Shown: piece by piece, positions 1 to 11,599 of the stretch
Layout of the letters: each line of letters begins with the position of its first letter
How positions within the stretch are numbered: the first letter of the stretch is position 1
Assembly: GCA_034231615.1 (NCBI GenBank)
Contig: CM067312.1
Coordinates: 6,807,747-6,871,746, forward strand
Length of the DNA stretch: 64,000 bases
Source: Meghimatium bilineatum
Taxonomy: Eukaryota; Mollusca; Gastropoda; Stylommatophora; Philomycidae
Direction: 5' to 3'
Translations under genes and position numbers: made by a program
The notes under the pieces: model-generated
What the model saw: the letters and a program-made list of their open reading frames with translations, nothing else
The model's database searches: none
Told to the model about the DNA's origin: nothing

Positions 1-157
1 AATATTATCTTACCTGTTATGCTTGTTGTAGAAGATGATTATACAGTTTAGACTGATCTATCTTACAGAAGATATCTGCGCGTTTACGGGCATGCAAGGA
101 TGCTACAGACGTCACAAAGATACATGGCACAAAATTGCGGTCTTCGACTACGATATA

Positions 158-320
158 TTCGAGGGATTCCACGCAGGTCTGCAATAGTGTATTTCCGTTA
201 TTCAAGGGATTCCACGCAAGTTTGCAATAGGGGGCTTTCGTTATTCGAGGGATTCCACGCAGAACTGAAATAATGTGTTTTCGTTATTTGACGGATTCCA
301 GGCAGATCTCGAATAGTGGA
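158..320. repeat. 43-44 bp tandem repeat, 4 units
   Basis: Units start at 158, 201, 244 and 288, each with a GGATTCCA core (ACGCA or GGCAG after it) and a following TTCGTTATT-like stretch. No coding content. Confidence 0.85.
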
Positions 321-339
321 CTGTTACGATTGACTTGGA

Positions 340-785
340 GATTTACGACAGATGTATTGTTCGAGTATTTTATCAACGAATTATAAGAATCTGCTATAGA
401 GAGCATAAGAGAAATGTATACATAGGAAATAGAATAGAGATGTATGCAGTTGTACAAGAACCATTGCTTTCACTAGTGAAACAACGAAAACTAACATGGT
501 TTGGTCAGGTATGCAGACATGATTCCTTGTCAAAAACAACACTGAAGGGAGCCGTCGAGGAAGGGGGGGGGGCACGTAGGGCACATAAAGTAGGGCACAT
601 ATGTCTTACGTAGAGCACATAAAGACATGGACGGACAATATCAAGAAATTAACAGGACAAGATTTTTTCTTCACTCATTCCCATTGTTGAAAATAGAAAT
701 TGCTGGAGGACTGTGTGCTGAAGCATCAAATTTGGTACCCCTATGACCCTGACGGGTTACGGGTTTATAAATAGATATATAGGTT
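340..785 (+). mobile_element. LINE 3' end (family 'CRHD'), 5'-truncated
   Basis: Translates as the C-terminal tail of a non-LTR reverse transcriptase: IIRICYREHKRNVYIGNRIE and [20 protein letters not shown]. It then decays by frameshift. The 3' untranslated end is shared with copies at 22470, 35790 and 61005. Confidence 0.75.
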
Positions 786-984
786 TTATCAACATGCTGT
801 TGCTGTTGACTGATCATATATTTCGTCAGATGTGTGGCAGAGGCGTTGCTCGAATCCACAAGTTGGTTGGCTTGCAACGTTTACAGATGGTCAACCTATG
901 AACCGTGCAGACATGCTCAATGCTTTTCGTGAATAATCTACAAGATTTAAGGATTTCAAGTTCAATGCGTCTATAGGCTATACA

Positions 985-1140
985 GGTAAATTTAAGTAGG
1001 AAGCCAGAGGACAATTTTTAAAAATTTTTGAGACTAACGGGGATTGAACCAGTCCGTTCAACAGCACCAAATCGCCTAGCAACTATTGAACACGCGTTCT
1101 TCCGTACTTGACTAACTGCATCTCCAAAAAAAGATGCGAT
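985..1140 (-). mobile_element. tRNA-derived SINE (family C)
   Basis: On the minus strand it reads GGTTCAATCCCC, a good RNA polymerase III B box, inside a tRNA-like arm, followed by a short AT-rich tail. Related copies lie at 1366, 1511 and 6885. Confidence 0.6.
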
Positions 1141-1365
1141 TTCATCAAGCCATTCAAACCGCGCACACAAAGTCACCCGAACGGACCGATCGAGACAAGG
1201 ACTATTACAACAACAACAAACATCCCGTACAGGTATTGAAATATCCTCAGTAACAACAAACATATAACATAATATCCGTATTAGTTATACAATGGCCGAT
1301 AGGTCTTCTTGTAAACATGGATAACATATATGGACAATATAATTTTGCTTCGAATAATTGTTTAT

Positions 1366-1500
1366 ACAAGTAAATTAAGTAGGAAGCCAGAGGACAATTT
1401 AAAAAAATTCTTGAGACTAACGGGAATTGAACCAGTCCAAACAACAGCACAAAATCGCCTAGTAACTTTTGAACACGCGTTCTTCCGTACTTGACTAACA
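1366..1500 (-). mobile_element. tRNA-derived SINE (family C)
   Basis: Second minus-strand copy of the family with the GGTTCAATTCCC box. It faces the plus-strand copy at 1511, making a long palindrome. Confidence 0.6.
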
Positions 1501-1510
1501 ACAATCTTTT

Positions 1511-1620
1511 TTTGGAGATGCAGTTAGTCAAGTACGAAAGAACGCGTGTTCAATAGTTGCTATGCGATTTGGTGCCGTTGGACGGACTGGTTCAATTCCC
1601 GTTAGTCTCAAGAATGTCTA
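1511..1620 (+). mobile_element. tRNA-derived SINE (family C)
   Basis: Plus-strand copy with GGTTCAATTCCCG. Inverted relative to the copy ending just upstream. Confidence 0.6.
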
Positions 1621-1879
1621 TAGGCTAACTAATTCTTCTATAGCGTTTATTCTGGAATTTGCGCTTGAAATCCCTTGTAGCATGACCATGTCTCACTATA
1701 TTTAGTATCGATACTGCATGAATTGGAAGTGAGAATCGGAGAGTTCCGGAGAGTAACAAGAATGAAACAACCAACACAGAACCAACATTAGTCGTTATAC
1801 CCTGGGATATTAACTGAACCTGAGATCTGTGTAACTATGGACATGCCCGGTAAATATATAAGATAATCAATATCATCAT

Positions 1880-2556
1880 CATCATCAGGTGCCATGCCGG
1901 GTGGCGTAGGCGGTCATGGCTCTCCACAGCTCTCTGTCCACAGTATTATGTATCAAAGTCGTTGTTATTTCTTTGCCGTGCCAGGTTGTCAAACTGTCTA
2001 ATATTTTCTCACGTTGTCGCCCTCTGTCTCTGGTGCCTTCAATCTTGCCTGTTGTGATTATGTTCTCTAAACCTGCCTGTCTCATGAAGTGGCCAAAAAA
2101 AGAAGATTGCCTTTTTCTTATATTGTTGATTAAGGTCCGTTTCGCATTTAACTCTTTTAACACCTCTACATTAGTTTTTCTGGCAGTCCATGGTATTCTC
2201 AGCATTCTTCTGTAGAACCACATCTCCGTTGCCTCCAATCTCCCACTTTCCAGTTTGTTTATTGTCCAAGACTCGCACCCATATGTTAGTATAGGAGTTA
2301 TATAGCACTGCAGAACTCTCTTTCTCACCTCTAATGACAAGGTCATATTACACAGTATATTTTTCATTTTTCTGAATGTTGTTTTTGCCTGTCCTATTCT
2401 GCATCTTATTTCTGTTGAACTTCTTCCATCTGCTGTTATAATTGTACCTAGATATTTGAATTGGTGGACCTGTTTTAATACTATATCATTCACTATGATC
2501 TTGCAAGGTGTGTTATTTTCTTTCTTTGAAATAACCAATATATCTAACCTAAACAT
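1880..2556 (-). pseudogene. RTE-like LINE reverse transcriptase C-terminus
   Basis: This is an open reading frame of 223 codons. It encodes the thumb and C-terminal part of a non-LTR reverse transcriptase: FKYLGTIITADGRSSTEIRC, then RIGQAKTTFRKM, the usual ITPILTYGCESWTI motif, and LRIPWTARKTNVEVL. The catalytic palm motif (F/Y-A-D-D) is absent because the copy is 5'-truncated. The element ends at a short (CAT)n run at 1876-1887, typical of RTE-type 3' ends. The same 3' end recurs at 15940 (minus), 21995 and 47015. Not a host gene. Confidence 0.85.
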
Positions 2557-2599
2557 AAATCTAGTCCACCTTTAAATAGTCATCCTGGACAGTAATCTA

Positions 2600-2860
2600 T
2601 TCATTCATCGCATGATCTCTTCTTGTTCTGTTTGCTGGTTTTCGAATACATCTCATTTCACGCGTAGTACGCTTTCTCTCTTGTTCTTTTGTTAGTGTCC
2701 AGGTCTGCGGTGTAAAGACTGAATTTATGATTTGCCTTTTGGTTTTCATCGCAATAGATTTCTATTTAAAATTTGATGTAAGTTCATAATTTACGTAGTT
2801 GGCTTTTTGTACTCTTGTCTTGAGCTCTCTGTCCATTATTCCGTCATATGCTGGCCTAAA
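2600..2860 (-). pseudogene. Degraded LINE reverse transcriptase fragment
   Basis: The minus strand encodes TPQTWTLTKEQERKRTTREM, then RCIRKPANRTRRDHAMNE. This is the familiar W-T-L-T-K-E-Q-E-R-K segment of animal LINE reverse transcriptases. Stops and frame breaks interrupt the rest. Confidence 0.6.
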
Positions 2861-3043
2861 AATTCTCCCAAAATATTAACTTCCAGCACTCGTATAACTA
2901 ATTGATATATAAATACAATTAACAAACACAATTAATAAGCACAATTAACAAACATAAACATATTGCTTTACAAAGTAGATTTGTGTTGACAATCACTAAC
3001 ACAGTTACCGTTGTTCACTGTATGATCTTACTATTGCTTCCAG

Positions 3044-3175
3044 GTGACTCCACCTGTGTTACCTTTCACGTTCGATGAAATTGATTCTGGTGCAAGCGGA
3101 ATTGTGGACCGTTTTATTAAGTTCTTGCCTTCAGTCAAGTCTAACGGATGCTTCGTCTCTGTTATTTCTAGAGAG
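3044..3175 (+). CDS. Exon of unrecognised upstream gene
   Basis: This is a 132-nt open segment between the acceptor TTGCTTCCAG and donor GTAGGT. It encodes 44 residues including PFTFDEIDSGASGIVDRF and SNGCFVSVISRE. Phase is 0 at both ends and fits the next exon at 7351. I do not recognise the family. The mix of charged and hydrophobic residues looks like a folded protein rather than a transposon. Any exons further 5' would lie in the first 3 kb or outside the window. Confidence 0.5.
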
Positions 3176-3568
3176 GTAGGTAAAGTGTTGACCACTACTT
3201 TTTTTTAAATGTCAAGTACTGGATGAAGCCAGAAAAATGATTTCCCTCCGAGGCCAGATAAATGGAAACCTTATATGGAATAAAATAGCAGCTCATAAAC
3301 ACATGCATATATCGCACAATGACATTGGGTTAAATGGCATGAGACATGGACCGTTGGATCAGCAACTAACCAACCAACCAGAGAGGTAGGTCTACATTTG
3401 TTTCTTCATTACATGGTTTCAATACTGGACGTCGATTACTAATGTGAAACGTGTGTACTAACCACAAAGCTACAACGGTTCTATAATATATTGTTTTATA
3501 TACAGCTAAGAAACATGTGTGTACTAACCACGAAGATACAATGGTTCTTTAATATATTATGACAGTAT

Positions 3569-3730
3569 CTTCTTCTTTTTCATCGTTCATTCTCAAACTC
3601 CCGCTGGATCTCCCTTGTAGCAAGACCATTGTCCTACTAGATTTCTAGCAGGATGTAGTCCAGAGAAAGGAAATGCGTTGTGTCCTAGTTTTATTTGCGA
3701 CAATGGCCCGACACATCCGTCTTCGGTGGA
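3569..3730 (-). mobile_element. SINE-B copy with 13-bp target duplication
   Basis: Full-length member of the 160-bp family, with its GAAGAAG tail on the left. It is flanked by perfect direct repeats ATTATGACAGTAT at 3556-3568 and 3731-3743. Confidence 0.85.
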
Positions 3731-3743
3731 ATTATGACAGTAT

Positions 3744-5000
3744 GATAAAGAGGTGAAAAACCAGAGCTGTGTTTTAAAGGCACCAGTTGATTTCATTTCT
3801 CCCAGCATTATCCTAAGCGATAAGTCAACAGCCATAGTAAAGATGCAGAAAATATGGAAAACGCAAACACTTGGCGAACGCAGAGACACAAAGGTACTAA
3901 TACAAGCAGAAAAGTTTCAGTGTATGTCAAATCATGCAATGAAGGAAAGATTCCACAATCTAGCAATGGGGCGACTGAAAAGAAGCAGCTTTATCCACCA
4001 AGCTAAACGACTCTGAAGATAACTTACAGACCAACCTGAAGTTGACAGCCTTTTAAGGTCTGTACCAGAACAAACCCCCTGGAGTGAAAGGCATGGAATA
4101 CCAACATACATTCAGACCCACGTGAAAGGAATACTAAGCGAGGACGAACAGAAAAATGTGCAGCGAAGGACAGTCACCCTCAGTTTCCTAGACGAGGAAT
4201 ATCCACAATACACATGGGTCAGAGTATACACGGATGGGTCAGTACATAATGCAATGAAGAATGGAATTGTAGGTATATATATAGAATTTCCACACAAGCC
4301 TAAAGATACAATCAGAACACCAACAGGGAAATTCTGCAATAATTATGATGCAAAAATTCAGGTAATTATGATGATAACAAAAAAAAACTGTTGAACTCTA
4401 ACCCTGGTCCACAGCCCGTGGTATTCCTGACAGATGCAAGGTCAGTGCTTCAAGCTCTCCAGTCTGGAAAACTAACAGACTTGAAAAAACTACTTAGCGA
4501 ATTGTCTTACCAGTATAGGGTAACCATGCAGTGGATACCCTCTCACTGTGGAATACCAGGAAATGAAAAAGCAGACCAACTGGCTAAGGAAGGTGCTGCC
4601 GAAGACCAACCAGATATACCAATCACCTACCATCAGAAAAAACAGATGATCAAGTCAATAAGAAATCCACAAAAACCAACACAAGATGACTATCACATTA
4701 TGAACAGATCAGAACAAGTTATAATTCTACGCCTCAGAACGGGACACAACCGGCTCCGCAGTCACATGCACACAAAGTTCAAGATTGTAACACGGCCATG
4801 TGTACATGTGCACAGGCAGAAAAGAGTGCCAAACATATACTTCAAGAGTGTTCTGAGTATGAAACACTGAGGCCGACATATTGGCCAGAGGAAAACACTG
4901 GAATAAAAGTTCTATGGACCACTATATTACAAAAGTAGTGAGTTTTATTCAGGAGACAAAATTACAGATATATACATGTTTCAAGTGAACGGAAGAAGAA
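3744..5000 (+). mobile_element. RNase H LINE, 5'-truncated and broken
   Basis: The 3' part of a non-LTR element of the RNase H-bearing type. The sequence codes in pieces for VRVYTDGSVHNAMKNGIVGI (first RNase H Asp), [34 protein letters not shown] and a C-terminal region ending near RLRTGHNRLRSHM. Frame breaks lie around 4015 and 4380; the stretch that should carry the catalytic Glu is lost around 4360-4400. The element ends in GAACGGAAGAAGAAGAA. Other copies: 11600, 25736, 28690, 39330 (minus), 52198 and 62580 (minus). Confidence 0.8.
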
Positions 5001-5082
5001 GAAAAGGTACCAGTATTAGTATTTTAGTGAGACACCATAATTCTCATATAACATGTATATTACTTCAATACAATGTCCAGTT

Positions 5083-5215
5083 GTTAAAAACGTCCAGTGT
5101 AACAACGTCCAGTGTAACAACGTCCAGTGTAACAACGTCCAGTTGTTAAAAACGTCCAGTGTAACAACGTCCAGTGTAACAACGTCCAGTGTAACAACGT
5201 CCAGTGTTACAACAT
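5083..5215. repeat. 15-bp tandem repeat (AACGTCCAGTGT-type)
   Basis: Eight or more units of AACGTCCAGTGTAAC, with two longer variants containing GTTGTTAAA. The ORF across it is only the repeat. Confidence 0.9.
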
Positions 5216-5918
5216 TCATAATGTGAAGTACTTCATCTCAGTCAATATTAAACATCTCTTAGTTCACTGGCTTCCGCTTATACATTAATTCGTTCTGCTC
5301 TGGCATTCTATGATTCTTCTTCTACCTATTCTTCGAACTCCGTCCCCGATGGTAAGTGACTAGAATGTCATCCCACGGTTCCAATCTGGCTCTTGCCTAT
5401 TCTATCTGGCCGTACGACGATCGTAATTATATCTCCTATCAGATTCCTGCACAACTCTTTAACCTCAAGTCCAACGACTTGTATGATAATTCATTAACGT
5501 CCTGGAATTGTAGGTTCCTATTCATTCGACTATCCTTGGAACTGTCTGTTCAGATTATCAGCTATCAAGTGAGAAGTATAGTTTTCCTGGAGACTTATAC
5601 CGTCTCCCAACTTAGAGCTTTTCGAGCTCCAACTCAAAACTTCTAACTAACCGGGAATTTTACCCGGCCTTTACATCGGGCTTTTCTGCCGAGATACGCA
5701 TTGACAGACTAGATTTGATGCTCCCGCCTATTTTAGTCGTGCAGACTGACAGAATGAATTTACAGTACGGAAAGAATTACTCTCTCCCCGTTAAAAGTGA
5801 ACATTGGCTTATGATCTACACACGGCCAAACAATATTTAAAAGAATGAACACCGAAATTGGTTGTTCATCGATTTACCACCTGGGACGAATCATCTGAAC
5901 AGCATTATATTAAGACAT
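5216..5918. other. No gene or repeat recognised
   Basis: Unique-looking sequence with one short open frame (5356-5646) that shows no recognisable domain and no good splice sites. I see nothing to support here. Confidence 0.5.
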
Positions 5919-6090
5919 AAGACATTACGATATAATATAGAGCGAAAATGGCGCCAGGTTGAAGACATTACGACATAATATAGAGCGAAAAGGACGCCAG
6001 GTTGAAGACATTACGTCATAGTATAGAGTGAAAGGACGCCAGGTTGAAAATAGTACGACAAAGTATAGAGTGAAAAGGACGCCATGTTGA
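5919..6090. repeat. 42-43 bp tandem repeat, 4 units
   Basis: Units start near 5919, 5961, 6004 and 6045. Each carries ACATTACGACATA-like then TATAGAGYGAAA and GGACGCCAGGTT. Confidence 0.8.
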
Positions 6091-6884
6091 AAGTTAGTGA
6101 ATTCAGGGGCGTACGTTATTATCTAGCTAGTTGCTGCTGAGCGTGGATGTTGTAGGATTGAATGTTGTATAAGTGATTGTTGTAACTGGAATAAACAAGT
6201 GATTGTTGTAACCTTTGGTTGAAACGTTGAATGTGATTTGTGTATTGTAAATTTTATGATTACTTGTGTGCTCATCATTACCTACTAGTTTTAGCTATAG
6301 TCTGTCGTGTCCCATTGAAACGAAATATAAACCTGTGTTTTACGTAAGTCTAACTGGAATAAACAAACGTCTTGTATGTGGAGATACTGTTCTTGAGTTT
6401 AATAGCTCAGTTTAGCGAAGTACGAAAGTTGATATCTCGTAATAATCAGCTTAATAATAACAGCAAAACAGTTTTGTCATCATTGTCACAATTACACATG
6501 TGGGATCATTATGGGAAGAAGTGTCTACATTCCAGCTTTTTAAAATTATGTGTAACTTCATACATTTCTGTGACGCAGAGATTTCAAAGTAGCAACTTCT
6601 GCTGCCGATGAAAATTAATCGATCTGTGCACAACGTACTGAGAGGTCCCGTCCTCAGGATCATCCAGGGGGAAGGCAGTGAGAGGCTATCTGTGCGTAGA
6701 GTGTAGATCTTTGGATGTTGAGCTTTATATGTCTTTATTGAAATTTCGTTTCCTTGAGTGAGAACCCCTGGAATTGTGAGCAATTAGCTCTTATTTCCTA
6801 TGTGCATGGGGTGGTTTTTCTGAACTTTCTTTCATACCCAGGAGATACGGAGAGATGGAAGTGCGGTTTAGTAAAATATGGAAA

Positions 6885-6990
6885 AACCTGTTTACTCAAG
6901 TTGCAAAGCGATTAGGTGCTGCTAGAGCGGATCTGGTTCAATTCTCGTTAGTCTCGAGAATTTTTAATTTATCCTCTTGCTTCCTACTTG
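6885..6990 (+). mobile_element. tRNA-derived SINE (family C)
   Basis: Contains GGTTCAATTCTCGTTAGTC and the family's downstream TTATCCTCTTGCTTCCTACT; matches the copies near 1-1.6 kb. Confidence 0.55.
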
Positions 6991-7350
6991 AATTTATTCA
7001 TACCCAGGAGACTTCAACTTTCAGATTAGTGCAAAGGCTATTGAATGACCCTCCTACTCAGAGGGGGGTCTATAATTGTATAGACTACATGCTACAAAGC
7101 TACCATTTGAGATAGTTTCAATAGAACAGTATGTCGTCTACTAAAATTTTCTGTTGCATGGGTGGTTTGTCTAGTGGGCCATTGGTGAGACCGACAGAAG
7201 CAACCGCATGCGTATTTAGTTTCGTTAAATAATGTATGATTTATTTCGTTAAAACTGTAGACACGTCTCCCCGCAAACAACATGTGTGATGTCTTCCAAT
7301 TCTTCAAAACCATGTATTGCAAAAAATAAAATTGATTGTATTTTCTTCAG

Positions 7351-7706
7351 CCGGAGGATCACAAAAACACTGCAAGGAGTGCAATTCCAATAGCCAGGTC
7401 AAACATACAAGTAGGTAAAGCAAAATCCGCCCCTCACGCTTCAGGAGAAGAATATTCTGGGACCTCCAATACATCTAGGAAAGGGCTCAAACATAGCAAG
7501 AGCAAAAAAACGCTAAAGGGTGTTGTTTCCGCATCGGAAGCACAAGCTGGAATTACTTTCAAACTTGCAGGTCACAAATCTCCAGCAGCATTTGGGGCTC
7601 GTCTGTACCAAGTAGGACTGGTACACAAAATGGAGCAGAGAGCCAAACAAACACTTAATAAGAATGAGTTCATCAAAGTCATAAAACCTCAGCATATTAT
7701 ATCGAG
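7351..7706 (+). CDS. Exon of unrecognised upstream gene (119 codons)
   Basis: This 356-nt segment runs from the acceptor TTTTCTTCAG to the donor GTAACT. The first half is polar and low in complexity (many K, S, A: RKGLKHSKSKKTLKG), typical of a disordered linker. The second half looks folded: ITFKLAGHKSPAAFGARLYQ, then VGLVHKMEQRAKQTL and FIKVIKPQHIIS. It enters in phase 0 from 3175 and leaves in phase 2, which fits 12037. Family not recognised. Confidence 0.55.
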
Positions 7707-7794
7707 GTAACTATAAATAATGCTATTTATTTCAGGTTTTTTAACATTAAATGTTGCCTAAAAGACCTGTTCTCATGCATGCAGACTTAGTTAC

Positions 7795-7999
7795 TCAATG
7801 ATCATATCCCACCCACAAAGTTGAAGTGGGAGTCCTTGAGAACTAGAACCTGGAACCAGGAGACAGATCTGTAAGTGACGTTCTGTTGAAATTATCCCCT
7901 CCCCCCCCCCATCCCCATGCTGACAACTGAATTCATGGAAGCGGCCCTCCTGCCTGTATAGACTTCTGTACATGGGAAACTGGATCGCAGAAGAAGAAG
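7795..7999 (+). mobile_element. Unclassified element 3' end with GAAGAAG tail
   Basis: Short non-coding segment ending in GGATCGCAGAAGAAGAAG, the tail shared by SINE-A, SINE-B and the RNase H LINE. It contains a C12-rich run near 7908. Confidence 0.4.
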
Positions 8000-8314
8000 C
8001 GGGAGTCGCCCACCATCACTGGGTAGAGATCTTAACACAATCTCTGACCAGAAAGATTACTTTTATATTTATGCCTGGACATGCGGGGGTTGTGGGTTAT
8101 GAGTGAGCCAATACACTGGCGAGCACGGTCACAGGGTCAAAATGTGCATCAGTGGATTGATCTGGTATAGTTAATGTGTTAACACCCGGTAGTACGCTCA
8201 GAATATGTTCAAACGTGTGAATCATGGTTGTTCTCAAGACTGCCTGAGTTTGGTGTAAAGATCAGAACGTGAAGAGAAACATAATAGATATACGAAGATA
8301 CTGATAAATTAGCA

Positions 8315-8577
8315 ACGCCCGTGTGTTGCCGGTGCCAGAAAGCGGAGCAAAGAATAGCAACACTTTTTACCTTCCACGCATGTCGTAAAAGGCGACTAAG
8401 GAGGTTGTGGGATAGAGTTGGCTGTCCCATCCCATATACATGTTGAAGTCGGATGTGTCAGACCGAAAGGCGCAGATATCGCATCAATGCTGTAAACCAT
8501 GACACAACGCATTCCGTTCTGTGGACTACATCCTGCTAATCTGCAGGAGTTTGAGAACGAACGCAGAAGAAGAAGAA
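8315..8577 (+). mobile_element. SINE-A copy with 12-bp target duplication
   Basis: Full-length member of the 275-bp family, starting near CGCCCGTGTGTTGCC and ending ACGAACGCAGAAGAAGAA. Flanked by GATAAATTAGCA at 8303-8314 and 8578-8589. Confidence 0.9.
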
Positions 8578-8665
8578 GATAAATTAGCATCGAACTGAAA
8601 CTGTTGACTACTACACACTGATGTAATTATTGAGAAAGGGATAGGAGCATCTATGGACTTGTCTT

Positions 8666-8853
8666 CAGGGCCGGATTTAGACTTGATGGGGCCCTAAGCT
8701 AATGAGATATGGGGCCCTAAGCTATTTGAGATATGGGGCCCTTTAACGATTAAGAATATATAGATAGTGAAAGATAAAAATGGTGCCCCCCCCCCCAAGA
8801 AAGTGGGAGCCCTAAGCTATAGCTTGTTTAGCTTATAGGTGCATCCGGCTCTG
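8666..8853. mobile_element. hAT-type MITE, 188 bp, with 8-bp target duplication
   Basis: Begins CAGGGCCGGAT and ends ATCCGGCTCTG, imperfect terminal inverted repeats of about 11 bp of the hAT type. It is flanked by CTTGTCTT at 8658-8665 and 8854-8861. It is too short to code for a transposase. The homologous repeat at 18.5 kb lacks it and shows the empty site. Confidence 0.88.
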
Positions 8854-9219
8854 CTTGTCTTGTGAGTAAGCTGTTGATAAACTGCAGTCATAATTCATAA
8901 ATAACTTTTATAGCGGACATTGTCTCCACTCGTCTTTCGTAGTTTTGTTAATGTGTAGCCAATCATCTAGTATACGGTTTGGCACCGGTTTTTTTTTTAC
9001 CGAGGGAACGATACAGAAATACACAACTGGTCTGTTGTGTCCCTTGGCCAATTCTTTGCGACAATTTTTGTTTCTGGTACCTACTCTTTTCTTCTGCGTT
9101 CGCTCTCAAATAATTAATCAATACATTTGTGTTAATTGAGCTGGAAAGCCTGAAATACGAATGTGTGTGTTAATTGAGCGGGAAAGACTGAATGAAGGAT
9201 GTCTGCGTCCATTGCGTCG

Positions 9220-9900
9220 CCTCTCACCTCCATATTCCTTCCTTGTATGACGTGTCTCCGTTTTGGTTTGGGGCCCACATCGATCTGCCACTTTCATTTC
9301 TTTTCTTCTTTCACGCCTCTTTGTTTACCCCTTTTTATTCTCCTTCCTCCTCTCAGCCCCCTCATCTCTTTTCATCTCTTGCTATCTGTTTCAATAGGTA
9401 TAGGCCATCTGTTTCTAGTCATGAATACGAACAACCACCCACCCCCCTCCCATTTCATCTTCTACGCCCCTGCTTTTCGTTTATTTTTTTTTCTTGTTTG
9501 CCGAGCGCTCTCTTTTCTCCCTATTCTAGTTGATTCGGCTAGTGTACGATTTTATTGCCTCCTACTGTCCGGGATATATTTTATCTTGCCTCCACCTATT
9601 CTCACAATGAGTACCGGTTTCAGTCCGTATATAATCTGATCCCCTGGCCTCATGCGTACTTTTTCCCAAGCTGACCATTTTCGAGATAAGTATTTCCAAA
9701 TTTAGATTTATTTTATTTTACTTGCATTATATCTTATTTATTTTCACTTCTTCTGTGCCCTTTCCCATCCTTAGTTACCCCTCACGCCCTCTTTTCCCCC
9801 GTCATGCTGTCCTACCTTTGCTTTCTCCGCCGTCCATTCGCTATTGTCTTTCTCCCCTTTTCTGTTCTTCCTATCACAACCATGGGATAAATCTTCCAGT
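9220..9900. other. Pyrimidine-rich low-complexity region
   Basis: The plus strand is rich in C and T for nearly 700 bp (runs of TTTCTTTTCTTC and CCTTCCTCCTCTC). The overlapping open frames rich in F, S, L and P result from this composition and I do not call them genes. Confidence 0.6.
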
Positions 9901-9984
9901 GTAGGATGACAACCCTAAACATGAAGTAGGTGGCTTGGGTAACAAGGGCAAATTGTCAAGATATACAGAAATAGGTAGGTGAGT

Positions 9985-10110
9985 TACCAAAATAAAACAT
10001 AAAACAACTTAACAACGAGATACAGGGACAGACGACGTTTCGACTATAAAGCCTTCATCCGGACAAACAAATGACCACAATAAAACAAATCTTACATGGA
10101 GACAAATATG
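9985..10110 (-). repeat. Repeat with Penelope/hammerhead-like motif
   Basis: The minus strand reads GGATGAAGGC, TTTATA, GTCGAAACGTCG. This resembles the conserved core found in terminal repeats of Penelope-like elements (CTGATGA - stem II - GAAA). One core base differs and I could not pair the outer stems, so a working ribozyme is not shown. Confidence 0.3.
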
Positions 10111-10774
10111 GTTATAATGAGGAGGACAATAGCAGATAGGTAATGGGGGAAGCAAAAATGTGGAAGCATGGCAGGTGAGAAAAACGTATGGGGAGAAGTT
10201 GGTAGTAAGTAGGGAGGAGAAAGTATACTAAAGAAAGTGAGATGGACAAAGGAAAAGATATGGTAGCAAGTAAATTAATCTTCCCTTACATTATGATTGC
10301 TTGTCTGTAGCATTCAGTCTCTGTTGCAACTTTTGAGGTAAGTTTTTACTGAGGTATAATATCTATACCTCGTGTTCTTATTGTTCAAATAGTTTTCCTT
10401 TTTTTACATCCATCGTGGACGAGTCTGAGTCCCCTTCCCCAAATTATAATATGTTTCTTCATAACCCCCTCAAGTCTCCGTGGCCCCAGGTGTGGGACAT
10501 ATGCCTACATTGAAAATCACTCCTCTACATACCGAGTTTGTTCGACAGGCATATATCATTAGATAAGCAGATGATATACAGACAAGTTGGTACTGGTAGG
10601 TAAATATTTAGTTAGTTTGTTGGTTGGTTGTCGGTCGGTCAAAAGTGAGTGAGTGATCAAACAGACGAATTGGCAAACAAGTGACAAGACCAGTGCGATA
10701 ATATCAAATATTGTTACTAATTGTTAAGACAACTAATAAATAATGACAAAACTGAATCCTGAGAACATCATGGA

Positions 10775-11095
10775 AAGGTAATAAATAAAGAGGTGCTAAA
10801 AACACTTAATATGAAGAAAGAATTACTACGAGAAATAAATATCAGGCAAATAAAATATTTTGGACACATTAAAAGACATGACACCTTATTGAAGACTTTA
10901 CTTGATGGTAAAGTCAAAGGGAAGCGAGCAAGTGGTAGGCAAAGATACAAGTGGGAGAGTAACATCACACAGTCACATGTTACAGTCTAGGAGAGTGCAC
11001 CACCAAGACAAGAGACATGGGATGTTGGAGATCCGTTGCAGCCAACCTTCGTTGCGGAGACGGCACTTGATGATGATGAAATGCATGAATGAGGC
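10775..11095 (+). mobile_element. LINE reverse transcriptase 3' end (family 'KRHDTLL')
   Basis: Encodes [20 protein letters not shown], then TLLKTLLDGKVKGKRASGRQ and RYKWESNI, the C-terminal tail of a LINE reverse transcriptase. It ends near a TGATGATGA run at 11069. Copies on the minus strand at 27000 and 55868. Confidence 0.75.
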
Positions 11096-11344
11096 AGACA
11101 ATGGAACAAGAACTTTGTCAGAGAACATCCGACTTCCTTCATTTGTTATTTAGTTGTATATTGACATTATCATTGGTCTTACCATGAAGGGGATGAAATA
11201 ACTCTTCGTGTACAACTATTAGAGGGGGTGGCCAGTTTCCTTCCTTGCTGTTTTTTTACCTTCCCTAACACATGCGTCAGGTACTCATTGAGTCAGCTGA
11301 GTCGACTGGTCGTGTCAAGTGAGAAATCACAACCCGGATTTTTT

Positions 11345-11440
11345 TTAATTTTTTAAAGACCGGACGTGGTTTCGAACCTGGCACGCTGTAACCAGATGAT
11401 AGCAAGCAAGCTCACTATCCACTAGGCTACCACGCTCCTC
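11345..11440 (-). mobile_element. tRNA-like SINE head
   Basis: The minus strand has GTAGCCTAGTGGATAGTG (A box) and AGGTTCGAAACC (B box), spaced as in a tRNA, followed by an AT-rich stretch. I favour a tRNA-derived SINE over a functional tRNA because the acceptor stem does not close. Confidence 0.55.
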
Positions 11441-11599
11441 ATTAGTCTTATAACTTCTTATTGTTGTTAGTATGGCACACTACATTTTGTCGGAGGTGTT
11501 CTGACGCTTTAGTTATTTACTAATTAGCTAACACAGGAGATGAGTTCCTTCTGTCCCAGGTATCTCAGAGTTTCAGGGTGGTCAAGTGCTAAAAATAAG

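Larger units (their letters stand above)
8090..8925 (+). repeat. Old dispersed repeat, copy 1, carrying two later insertions
   Basis: Aligns with 18003-18615 from about 8132 to 8925. The shared sequence is interrupted here by SINE-A (8315-8577) and the MITE (8666-8853), each with its own target duplication. After removal, both flanks rejoin in register with copy 2. Confidence 0.65.

Noticed and set aside
9192-9639. Open frames of 113 and 146 codons rich in F, S, L and P
   Set aside because: Explained by pyrimidine-rich composition; no splice sites, domains or repeat coding structure.
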